The position numbers and the translations under genes were made by a program. The notes beneath the pieces were generated by a model. It worked only from the letters and a program-made list of their open reading frames with translations, was not told the DNA's origin and ran no database searches. Of a stretch of 5,512 nucleotides of DNA, positions 1 to 5,512 are shown one piece after another; positions within the stretch are counted from its first letter, which is position 1, and each line of letters starts with the position of its first letter. Origin of the DNA: Terriglobia bacterium (GTDB taxonomy: Bacteria > Acidobacteriota > Terriglobia > UBA7540); contig JAIQGB010000303.1 of assembly GCA_020072905.1 (NCBI GenBank), positions 1 to 5,512 on the forward strand, given 5' to 3'.

Positions 1-91
1 GGCCCTCGGAGCAGACAACTGAACGCGCAGGAGAAGGCAGCGCATCGGGGACCCTTTCAGTTAGCGGTCGACTTGGTGGTGTTGCTGCTTA

Positions 92-117
92 AGACTGCCC
101 CGATGCCCGGGCAGTCT
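92..117. repeat. Perfect 9-bp inverted repeat (hairpin), possible terminator of an upstream gene
   Basis: AGACTGCCC at 92-100 pairs exactly with GGGCAGTCT at 109-117 across an 8-nt loop. The stem is strong enough to form in RNA. Neither side has a run of T, so a classical intrinsic terminator is not shown. It could be a T-less terminator for a gene left of the window, an mRNA-stabilising stem, or a protein-binding site. Confidence 0.5.
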
Positions 118-450
118 CAGTCTCAACAGTCGCCGCAATGCGAGAAGACAGAACCAGAAGCGCTAACCGTCGCGCATTACGCGCCGACGGTGACTCTTCA
201 TTGCAGGGAATGGCCCGCGAGCGGAGGATGATCTCTCACGCGCGGTCCGCCTGCACGAGGCCGAATCTCTCCACAGGAGTCACAGCCTTCCTGAGCATGC
301 TCCGCCTTCGACTTCCTAATCCCAGAAGACCGAGCAGGGAAGCAGGCCCGCCGTGAGCACATTTGTCCACGTGGTGAGCAGAAGAAAGAGTGTATTCAGC
401 GTAGTGTTGGTAATAGTGAAACGTACATGTGTATATTGGTACGATTCGCC

Positions 451-479
451 TTGACACTCCTATGCAGAAGCCATAGCCT
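451..479 (+). promoter_or_regulatory. Candidate sigma-70-type promoter
   Basis: A perfect TTGACA lies at 451-456. Exactly 17 nt later is TAGCCT (474-479), which matches only three of six positions of the -10 consensus. It sits at the edge of the AT-rich patch and would give an untranslated leader of roughly 190 nt before the hydrolase ATG at 674. The -35 box is good and the -10 box is poor, so this is only a candidate. Confidence 0.25.
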
Positions 480-673
480 GCCCGTTTGAGCCACTCAAAT
501 CTCAGGCTGGGGACAGGAGGTCGCTAGCTTGGGATATCAAGGAGTGCTAAACATGGGGAAATAAATCCCAGGGAGGAAGCTTCTCGAGGCAAAGACTGGC
601 GGGATCGTGATGGCGCTGACCACTGCCAGGGGGACAGACGTCGCCCGGGCAACAACAAGGAGAGGAGCCGGCA

Positions 674-2848
674 ATGCTAAAGACGAACAGAAAGATCCTA
701 ATCATGACACTGGTTTTATTGGCCGCGCTAGGGTGGGCCATGAGGCGCCCTGGGATTGGTCATGCCGCGCCGCAGAACCTGCCCGAGGGCGGCCTTTCCG
801 AGTGGGCCACGGTCGAGGCTCACGACAGCGGCGTACCCGTGTACGCCTTCGGGTACACCTATGTCTATGGGGTGAGTCCCGATTTCCGTTCCGGCGTCGT
901 CCTGCAGGAAGGCAACGACGCGCCGGCGAAGAAGATTCGGCCCAAGAAATCCTGGGAGATCAAGAACAATCTGTTTGGCTCGACACCGGCGCGGGAGCCA
1001 CGGTCTGCGGCCAACGATGACCAGCCGTTGCTGGCCGTCCACCTGATTGACGGCGACGTGCTGAGCTGCTGGGCGAGCCGAGGACAGAACCAGCCGGACT
1101 TCGAGCCAGCCTGGATTCGGATCGACCTGCCGGCGGAAGCTCTGATCGACCGGGTGGTACTCGTCGGGCACCCGAAGGGTTTGGGTGGCGAGGAATTGCA
1201 GTTGTCAGAACCGACGGCGAAGGTGAGGGTGGGCCAAGCGTATCCTCGCAAGCTGGAAATCCGCCTGAGCCGCGACGCTTGGCAGTGGAAGACCGTGTAC
1301 AAGACCGACGCTTACACCCCGCGCGATGTAGCCGGTCGCAACGAAATCCAGTTCAACCGACAACTGGCCAAGCAGATCTGGATCATCGGGAAAGATCTGC
1401 CGCAGACGCATCAGTTTGGGCATTGCTTCTCGATTGCGGGTGTTGAGGCGCTGGATCAGGACGGCAAGAACGTAGCTTTGATAAGCCGCGGTGCTGGCGT
1501 TCAGGTGGCTTCCACGCACACTGGCTATGGCATGGACCGGTACACGCAGGACAACCTATGGCCGACCCAATACGATTTGGGTTTCAAGTGGGCGCGTATA
1601 GGTTATGACATGAGTTGGCTCCAATGGCAGTATGTGGAGCGGGAGAAGGGGAAGCTGAAGGTAGATGAGCGAACCGAAGCCGCTCTGACGGAAGCCGTAA
1701 AGAACGGTCTACAGGTAGTGATGACCCTGGATAAAGGCAACTGGCTCTACACCACGCCGCCCCGGCTGCTCGATCGCACGCGGGATCTGATGGAGACCTA
1801 CTCCAGCCAACCTACCAAGCCACGCGGCTGGCAAGACGTCCTGTCAGCTGAGCCGGCCGTGTTCGAAGGCTACTTGAACTACGTTCGCTTCATGGTGCGG
1901 CACTTCAAGGACCGGGTGCAGATCTTTGAGATATGGAATGAATGGAATCCGTATGACTATGACGAGGGCAAGCGATACGCCAAGCTGTTGCGGGCGGCGA
2001 TCAAAGTAATCCGCGAGGAGTACCCGCAGGCGAAGATCATGCCAGCTTCGCCGGGTTGGATGATCAGCAACAATCATGCTTTTCTCCGGGCATTGGGCGA
2101 TGAAGGTTTGCTCTCGCAGGTCGACGTGATCGGCCTCCATCCCTTCTACAACACCTCGCCGGTTAGCCCGGCCGTCATATCATTCCAAGAAGAGGAGTTC
2201 CCGCGCTTCAAGAAGCTGATGGAAGGCTACGGATTCAAGGGTGAATACATGGCGACAGAATGGGACTACTTCTGCGCCTACCCTGTATCCGATATTGAGG
2301 ACTACTGGAATATACCTGCGTACAGCGAGCTCGAGAAGGCGATCTATAGCGCCCGGATGAGCATCATGTATGCAAATCTGGGGATCATCAATTTCTGGAA
2401 CGAGACCTTCCAGACCATGGAGACCATGCGCGGGCTCAGCCTCTTCCGTAACCAGTTTTCCAACGAGGTCATCTGCCCGACGCAACCGGAAGTGGTCTAC
2501 TACATGCTCCGGACCCTTTCCACGGCGCTGGAGGACGTGAAAGGAACCGACGTGCCGGTGACTTTCAGTGACCAGCGGCGGTCGGTGCAATCCTTTGGCT
2601 TTACCCGGAGCAACGGCGAGAAGCTCGTGGCTTTCTGGCTCGCGGGCTTGATGGAAGAGCCACCCGGCGATGTTGGAGTCTTTCCCACCGACATCCTGAT
2701 CAAAGGTGTGAAGGGGCAAGCGGCCACGATCATCGACACGCTGAATGGCACTGAAAAGCCTCTCAACGTGGAGAAAACATCGGACGGGGTGGCGCTCCGA
2801 AAGATCAACGTGCAAAACTGGCCGCTGATTGTTCGGCTGCCGAACTGA
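674..2848 (+). CDS. Exported clan GH-A glycoside hydrolase with N-terminal discoidin-like domain
   Basis: This 724-residue protein probably hydrolyses glycosidic bonds outside the cytoplasm; the substrate cannot be read from the sequence. Residues 1-31 look like a signal peptide: basic KTNRK, a hydrophobic stretch about 8-22, and possible cleavage after GHA (29-31). An unusual Arg pair (24-25) follows the hydrophobic core. Residues about 110-265 resemble a galactose-binding/F5/8 type C domain, with HLIDGD at 123-128, then CWAS, and IAGVEAL near 254. Residues about 280-600 form a TIM barrel of the GH39/GH5-like type. EIWNEWN at 419-425 places the acid/base at E423, GLHPFY lies at 487-492, and ATEWD puts the nucleophile at E529. 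WNE at 575-577 probably lines the active site. Residues about 610-724 look like a beta-sandwich. The ATG at 674 is chosen because AAGGAGAGGAG (657-667) sits just upstream and the signal peptide begins there. I am sure of a clan A hydrolase and unsure of the exact GH family. Confidence 0.85.
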   Translation: MLKTNRKILIMTLVLLAALGWAMRRPGIGHAAPQNLPEGGLSEWATVEAHDSGVPVYAFGYTYVYGVSPDFRSGVVLQEGNDAPAKKIRPKKSWEIKNNLFGSTPAREPRSAANDDQPLLAVHLIDGDVLSCWASRGQNQPDFEPAWIRIDLPAEALIDRVVLVGHPKGLGGEELQLSEPTAKVRVGQAYPRKLEIRLSRDAWQWKTVYKTDAYTPRDVAGRNEIQFNRQLAKQIWIIGKDLPQTHQFGHCFSIAGVEALDQDGKNVALISRGAGVQVASTHTGYGMDRYTQDNLWPTQYDLGFKWARIGYDMSWLQWQYVEREKGKLKVDERTEAALTEAVKNGLQVVMTLDKGNWLYTTPPRLLDRTRDLMETYSSQPTKPRGWQDVLSAEPAVFEGYLNYVRFMVRHFKDRVQIFEIWNEWNPYDYDEGKRYAKLLRAAIKVIREEYPQAKIMPASPGWMISNNHAFLRALGDEGLLSQVDVIGLHPFYNTSPVSPAVISFQEEEFPRFKKLMEGYGFKGEYMATEWDYFCAYPVSDIEDYWNIPAYSELEKAIYSARMSIMYANLGIINFWNETFQTMETMRGLSLFRNQFSNEVICPTQPEVVYYMLRTLSTALEDVKGTDVPVTFSDQRRSVQSFGFTRSNGEKLVAFWLAGLMEEPPGDVGVFPTDILIKGVKGQAATIIDTLNGTEKPLNVEKTSDGVALRKINVQNWPLIVRLPN

Positions 2849-2855
2849 GGCGCCA

Positions 2856-2926
2856 CCGCCCGCACGGAGAAATCGGGCGGCCTAGACACTCCCAGCCCAC
2901 AAAGCCGGGACGGAACCGGGCCGCCC
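2856..2926 (+). promoter_or_regulatory. Two mutually exclusive stems in the hydrolase-cupin gap
   Basis: CCGCCCG (2856-2862) pairs perfectly with CGGGCGG (2874-2880). The same right arm, read as GGGCGGCC (2875-2882), can instead pair perfectly over 8 bp with GGCCGCCC (2919-2926). The two folds exclude each other, as in an attenuator. No U-run follows either stem. The region is GC-rich, so chance pairing is possible. It lies 7 nt beyond the hydrolase stop and ends 14 nt before the cupin's ribosome site. Confidence 0.3.
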
Positions 2927-2952
2927 ATAACGCCGTCAGCAGGAGCTTCGCC

Positions 2953-3282
2953 ATGCAACTCTACTCTTGGAACGCACTCAAGAAAGAGGCGATCAACGAC
3001 AAGCTCTGGCGCAGGTTCGTTTCCGGCCAGCGCGTCACGTTGGCTCAGTTCTCTTTTGCCAAGGGGGGGACGGTGCCCAGGCATCAGCACGAAAACGAGC
3101 AGTTGACGTACGTGGTGGAGGGAGCGCTCAGGGTCACCGTCGGAGACGAAGAGGTCATCGTTCGTCGCGGCGAGGTGCTCCATATACCTTCCGACGTTCC
3201 ACACAGCGCGGTGGCGCTGGAAGACACCATTGACCTGGAAGTATTCAGCCCTGTTCGAGCTGACTGGCTGGCCGGGAGGTGA
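2953..3282 (+). CDS. Single-domain cupin, KdgF-like
   Basis: This is a 109-residue cytoplasmic protein with one cupin barrel (about residues 25-100). The metal site is intact. Motif 1 is HQHENE with H44, H46 and E49, followed by YVVEG ending at G57. Motif 2 is G73 then P79, D81 and H84. The ending (VFSPVRADWL, 97-106) and overall length resemble, from memory, KdgF, the small cupin that promotes ring opening of unsaturated uronates in pectin and alginate breakdown. Many uncharacterised sugar-locus cupins share this shape, so the specific reaction is inference and no symbol is given. AGGAG at 2941-2945 lies 7 nt before the ATG. The next gene starts 24 nt after the stop, so the two are probably co-transcribed. 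Confidence 0.85.
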   Translation: MQLYSWNALKKEAINDKLWRRFVSGQRVTLAQFSFAKGGTVPRHQHENEQLTYVVEGALRVTVGDEEVIVRRGEVLHIPSDVPHSAVALEDTIDLEVFSPVRADWLAGR

Positions 3283-3306
3283 GACCAATCCCGAAGCGGA
3301 GGAATC

Positions 3307-3834
3307 ATGCGAGAGCGATCGGCTCATGGGTGCGCCGTCTTGGCGATTGCGTTCCTACTCTCAATCAGCGTATCTGCGGCGGCTGAAACGCATCGGATGG
3401 TGCCCACACCTAGGACCGTGACGTGGGGCTATTTTGATCCTAGGACGCCGCCCGCACTGACGGTCCGCCCGGGGGATACCATCGAAGTCGAGACCCTCGC
3501 CGCCATCTCCTCCCCTTACTGGGAAGCGGCGGGACTGCCTCATGACCAGGTGCAGCCGGCGCTGCTCGAGATCGAGCGCGACCGCAAAGACCCTTGGGAC
3601 ATCGCCCACATTCTGGCCGGGCCGATATACGTGGAAGGCGCTGAACCCGGCGACGCTCTGGAAGTCAAGATTCTCTCTATTGATCTGGCGTTCCCTTTCG
3701 CGATCAATTTCTTCGCTCCAGGCGGCGGCGTCCTGTCGGATGAGTTTACCTCCACGCATTACAAGCTGATCCCGTTGGACGCAGCGCGGAAGGTGGCCTT
3801 GTTCTCGGACAAAGAAGCCCACGCGCGTACGTGA
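3307..3834 (+). CDS. Acetamidase/formamidase family protein, truncated (N-terminal half only)
   Basis: The 175-residue product begins with a signal peptide (hydrophobic 10-24, SAAA-E cleavage zone at 23-27), so an exported protein is predicted. Family landmarks follow: TWGYFDPRTPPALTV (39-53), PGDTIEVETL (55-64), H101, GPIYVEGAEPGD (105-116) and KLIPLDAARKVALF (153-166). Full-length relatives hydrolyse short amides and, as I recall, are about 300 residues or more. After the conserved ALF segment the family continues with a PGxEIPL-type stretch, later a GNMD motif and a GDGHAAQGDGE-like motif. None is present here: the frame turns into SDKEAHART and stops. Half the fold and the presumed catalytic region are missing, so the product is probably inactive and the gene is likely a pseudogene. 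GGAGG (3298-3302) lies 4 nt before the ATG, 24 nt after the cupin stop, consistent with an operon. Confidence 0.75.
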   Translation: MRERSAHGCAVLAIAFLLSISVSAAAETHRMVPTPRTVTWGYFDPRTPPALTVRPGDTIEVETLAAISSPYWEAAGLPHDQVQPALLEIERDRKDPWDIAHILAGPIYVEGAEPGDALEVKILSIDLAFPFAINFFAPGGGVLSDEFTSTHYKLIPLDAARKVALFSDKEAHART

Positions 3835-3962
3835 GCGAGACCGAGCCGAACGTCTTCGCCCCCGTGGAGAAGACGCTCACAATGAAGCCGCAACCGACGT
3901 GGCGCTTCCCCGCCGCCTCGGTGAGCGCGGTGGAACTCGAGTTGAATCCCAGCTTGACCTGA
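3805..3962 (+). pseudogene. Orphan coding-like fragment in a shifted frame after the acetamidase break
   Basis: A different frame (codons starting at 3825, 3828 and so on; TGA at 3960-3962) shows strong coding character. Of the 45 codons from 3825 to 3957, 41 end in G or C, while the two competing frames are rich in A/T-ending codons or hit stops. The peptide reads AYVSETEPNVFAPVEKTL, then MKPQPTWRFPAASV and SAVELELNPSLT. It has no start codon with a ribosome site, and I do not recognise the family. It does not match the missing C-terminal half of the acetamidase family as I know it, so a single-base frameshift would not restore a full-length enzyme. It may be the tail of another gene joined by deletion or rearrangement. 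Confidence 0.4.
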
Positions 3963-4089
3963 GCGATTCGCTCTTATCTGATCTCCTCAGGTTAAGCCTG
4001 AATGTCGCGCTCGGCATACGATATCTGGTTGCCGCCGGGGTCGGCTCGTGTCGCGTTTCAGTAAGAGGTGGCACATAGTGCGCTCACGC

Positions 4090-4228
4090 TGTCATGCTGA
4101 GCCCTTCGCTGTCACCCTGAGCAAAGCGAAGGGTCCGCAGTTGGCGCTCAGGGTAAACTCCGCGAAGCATCTGCAGTTGGATCGGATGGATGGGAAATGC
4201 AGATTCTTCGCTACGCTCAGAATGACAC
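4090..4228. repeat. Dispersed-type inverted-repeat element with GTCAxxCTGAGC ends
   Basis: GTCATGCTGAGC (4091-4102) and GTCACCCTGAGC (4111-4122) are direct copies. GCTCAGAATGAC (4215-4226) is the inverted copy, matching the first at 11 of 12 positions. Extended, 4111-4136 matches the reverse complement of 4201-4226 at 19 of 26 positions. Inside are further perfect 9-bp pairs: CCCTTCGCT (4102-4110) with AGCGAAGGG (4125-4133), and ACCCTGAGC (4114-4122) with GCTCAGGGT (4146-4154). GCAGTTGG is repeated at 4137-4144 and 4173-4180. The layout is that of a small non-coding palindromic repeat. From memory, similar 'CCTGAGCGAAGCGAAGGATC' elements are frequent between genes in Acidobacteriota and some other phyla. 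No transposase is present. Confidence 0.7.
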
Positions 4229-4249
4229 GCATCGGATGTTTCACTTTTA

Positions 4250-4269
4250 CCCAGTTACACAGCACTGGG
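4250..4269. repeat. Short perfect inverted repeat upstream of the SDR gene
   Basis: CCCAGT (4250-4255) and ACTGGG (4264-4269) are separated by 8 nt. The site is 42 nt before the SDR ATG, a plausible place for a regulator to bind or for a leader hairpin. The arms are only 6 bp, so chance is a real alternative. Confidence 0.25.
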
Positions 4270-4311
4270 CGCACAATCATTTGAAGGTGATCCAACAGTA
4301 GGGAGGTCATC

Positions 4312-5064
4312 ATGAGATTGGAATCTAAAGTAGCCATCATCACCGGGGCGGCCTCGGGAATCGGACGCGCCACCGCCGAGCTCTTCGCGGAGGAAGGAGC
4401 CAAGGTTGTGGTGGTGGACATCAATTCAGCAGAAGGCGAGCAGACCGTTACAAACATCCGCTCGAGAGGCGGCAAGGCGCGGTTTGTACACGCTGATATT
4501 TCAAAAGAGGAGGACGCCAAACGGATCTCCGAAGAGACAGTGAAGGCGTACGGACAGATCGATATCCTGGTCAACAACGCCGCCGCCTTCGTCTTTAAGC
4601 GGTTGGAGGAAGCGACTGTCGAGGACTGGCAGCGAGCTCTCAGTGTCAACATTATGGGCACCGCACTGTGCACCAAGTACGCCACCGCGCATATGAAGAA
4701 GGTGGGAGGCGGCGCGGTGGTGAATGTAGGCTCCGTTCACGGCTTCGTCGGCCAGCCGGGTTACTTGCCCTATGCCGCAACCAAGGCGGCGCTGGTGCAG
4801 ATGTCGCGAAACATGGCTGTGGAATTGGGCAGCTTCAATATCCGCGTTAACTGTGTCTGTCCGGGAGCCGTGCTGACGGAGCACACGCTCCACCGATTGA
4901 AGGAGCTGGGGTCGACGGTGGAAGAAATGGGTGCACAGCATCCCCTGAAGAGAGGCTCGCGGCCGCGCGAATCGGCGGCAGCGATACTCTTCATGGCGTC
5001 CGAGGAGGCTTCCTTTGTGACCGGCGCGTTCCTGATGGTTGATGGGGGGTACACGGCACAGTAG
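4312..5064 (+). CDS. Classical SDR family NAD(P)-dependent oxidoreductase
   Basis: This 250-residue cytoplasmic dehydrogenase/reductase has the normal length and one Rossmann domain. All classical SDR marks are present: TGAASGIG cofactor loop (11-18), D36 after the second beta strand (favouring NAD(H) over NADP(H)), D62, NNAA (88-91), catalytic N113, S141, Y154 and K158 (YAATK), and CPGAV (857 region of the family's PG motif, here about 183-187). The C-terminus carries the usual FVTGAFLMVDGGY. Relatives include FabG, glucose 1-dehydrogenase and KduD-type uronate-pathway dehydrogenases; the substrate is not readable from sequence. AGGGAGGT (4300-4307) sits 4 nt before the ATG and fixes the start. 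The gene is separated from the truncated acetamidase by a repeat-bearing gap, so it may be transcribed independently. The coding sequence is intact and uses the same G/C-ending codons as the hydrolase. Confidence 0.93.
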   Translation: MRLESKVAIITGAASGIGRATAELFAEEGAKVVVVDINSAEGEQTVTNIRSRGGKARFVHADISKEEDAKRISEETVKAYGQIDILVNNAAAFVFKRLEEATVEDWQRALSVNIMGTALCTKYATAHMKKVGGGAVVNVGSVHGFVGQPGYLPYAATKAALVQMSRNMAVELGSFNIRVNCVCPGAVLTEHTLHRLKELGSTVEEMGAQHPLKRGSRPRESAAAILFMASEEASFVTGAFLMVDGGYTAQ

Positions 5065-5093
5065 TGTGACTGAGGAACTGCTTGGATTACAGA

Positions 5094-5126
5094 CGGATGG
5101 GAGCCTTCGCGAGGCGACGCCATCCG
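5094..5126 (+). terminator. Compound hairpin downstream of the SDR gene, possible terminator
   Basis: CGGATGG (5094-5100) pairs perfectly with CCATCCG (5120-5126), and inside it GCCT (5103-5106) pairs with AGGC (5112-5115). This gives a stacked stem starting 30 nt after the SDR stop. There is no T-run after it, so it is not a textbook intrinsic terminator. The position just after a gene end supports a role in 3' end formation or mRNA protection. Confidence 0.4.
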
Positions 5127-5309
5127 GTGGCTGGCCAGGGCTCTGTCCGGCTTCCAGGCTTAGCTCGTCGCGTTGTGGCCAATCCCCTTTGCGTCCGAAT
5201 CGGGAGTCCCGTCTGGGCCAGGCTGGCGAGATTATCCAGAGTTCGCTGGTGCTGTCCGAGAAGGTCGTCGACAGGTCCCGCCGTGTAGGAGGGGTTGAGT
5301 TGCGCCAAG

Positions 5310-5512
5310 ATGTCTGTTGACATTAGTGAGAGGAAGATTCAGTATTACACACGCTTAGCAGACCGTGACCGTAGCCATTCGTTCGCAGGCGACATTCCAG
5401 TCGGGGAATGGCGGGTACTTCCTGAGGCCTTTGCGCCTGCCGCCGGTAAGCAGCTTAAGGGGCTGGCGCCGCGGCCGCCGCAACAGAAGGACTCCCTCAT
5501 GTTGTTCAGTAC
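5310..5512 (+). CDS. Unrecognised protein, 5' part only, cut by the window edge
   Basis: An ATG at 5310 opens a frame that stays open for 67 codons to the window end. The product begins MSVDISERKIQYYTRLADRD, continues with GDIPVGEWRVLPEAF, and then has a Pro/Gln-rich stretch before DSLMLFST. There is no signal peptide or membrane segment in the visible part. AGGAGGGG at 5287-5294 is the best ribosome site, but it is about 15 nt from the ATG, longer than usual. An in-frame TTG at 5295 is too close to it to be better. An in-frame stop at 5286-5288 rules out a longer start. I do not recognise the family. The frame could still be a chance opening. Confidence 0.45.
   Translation, partial: MSVDISERKIQYYTRLADRDRSHSFAGDIPVGEWRVLPEAFAPAAGKQLKGLAPRPPQQKDSLMLFS

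Larger units (their letters stand above)
1..673. other. Long non-coding region upstream of the glycoside hydrolase gene
   Basis: I see no convincing gene here. The open frames on both strands are short, rich in Arg and Ser, lack family motifs and good ribosome sites, and overlap one another. The stretch around 395-450 is visibly more AT-rich than its surroundings, which suits a promoter or regulatory zone. Positions 1-90 could be the downstream flank of a gene outside the window, but nothing in them shows coding character. A three-codon ORF (ATG 553, stop 562-564) follows an AAGGAG at 539-544 and is probably coincidental. Confidence 0.6.
3963..4311. other. Non-coding gap containing a repeat element and the SDR leader
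   Basis: No gene is supported in this 349-nt gap. Positions 3963-4089 show nothing clear. Positions 4090-4228 hold the nested repeat listed separately. Positions 4250-4269 contain a perfect 6-bp inverted repeat (CCCAGT, 8-nt loop, ACTGGG) that could be an operator for the SDR gene. The last bases hold the SDR ribosome site, AGGGAGGT at 4300-4307. No confident promoter is visible, although the gap is long enough for the SDR to have its own. Confidence 0.5.

Noticed and set aside
539..564. Three-codon leader ORF (Met-Gly-Lys-stop) with an AAGGAG site
   Set aside because: It is too short to judge, is more than 100 nt from the hydrolase start, and has no regulatory codon pattern.
607..1020. 137-codon + frame overlapping the start of the hydrolase
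   Set aside because: The product is Arg/Gly-rich with no motifs. The overlapping frame has a strong ribosome site, a signal peptide and family domains.
2180..2815. 211-codon minus-strand open frame inside the hydrolase gene
   Set aside because: It is antisense to the catalytic barrel and C-terminal domain. Its His/Arg/Val-rich product lacks motifs, and the + frame is unambiguous.
2500..3327. 275-codon minus-strand open frame spanning the end of the hydrolase, the gap and the cupin
   Set aside because: It lies antisense to two genes with clear family motifs. The translation is low in recognisable structure, and long antisense frames are expected opposite G/C-ending codons.
3795..3836. Programmed -1 ribosomal frameshift joining the two frames
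   Set aside because: No XXXYYYZ slippery heptamer is visible near the junction, and the fusion would still lack the family's C-terminal half.
3832..3885. Selenocysteine or stop read-through at the TGA ending the acetamidase frame
   Set aside because: Reading past the TGA in frame gives an Arg/Ser-rich stretch and another TGA 16 codons later. The downstream coding signal is in a different frame.
4090..4228. CRISPR-like array
   Set aside because: The copies are unevenly spaced, one is inverted, and there are no uniform repeats with unique spacers. It fits a palindromic intergenic repeat.

Overview
The window is GC-rich bacterial DNA with strong Shine-Dalgarno sequences and G/C-ending codons in every convincing gene. 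All supported genes lie on the + strand. Two points hint at a soil or sediment Acidobacteriota-like bacterium: the mix of an exported glycosidase, a cupin, an acetamidase-family protein and an SDR dehydrogenase, and a dispersed repeat of the 'GTCAxxCTGAGC...AGCGAAG' type that I associate with such genomes. That assignment is inference, since no taxonomic marker gene is present.

Layout. Positions 1-673 hold no recognisable gene, only a perfect 9-bp hairpin and a weak promoter candidate. Positions 674-2848 encode a 724-residue exported glycoside hydrolase with a discoidin (F5/8 type C)-like domain, a clan GH-A TIM barrel with both expected glutamates (E423, E529), and a C-terminal beta domain. 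After a 104-nt gap that can fold into two competing hairpins comes a 109-residue KdgF-like cupin (2953-3282). It is followed 24 nt later by the N-terminal half of an exported acetamidase/formamidase-family protein (3307-3834). That reading frame breaks off near 3805, and a different frame with strong coding signal runs to 3962, so the locus looks like a degraded or recombined junction. Positions 3963-4311 are non-coding and carry a nested inverted-repeat element (about 4090-4228). Positions 4312-5064 encode a complete classical SDR oxidoreductase with the full Ser-Tyr-Lys catalytic set and an NAD-type Asp36. A compound hairpin lies just downstream of it. The start of an unrecognised gene runs off the right edge (5310-5512).

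How the genes may work together (inference): the secreted hydrolase would release sugars outside the cytoplasm. The KdgF-like cupin and the SDR are families that sit side by side in uronate/pectin breakdown pathways (KdgF, KduD). The window is therefore consistent with a small carbohydrate-catabolic locus, interrupted by a decayed acetamidase gene and a repeat insertion. No defence system, CRISPR array, tRNA, rRNA or transposase is visible.
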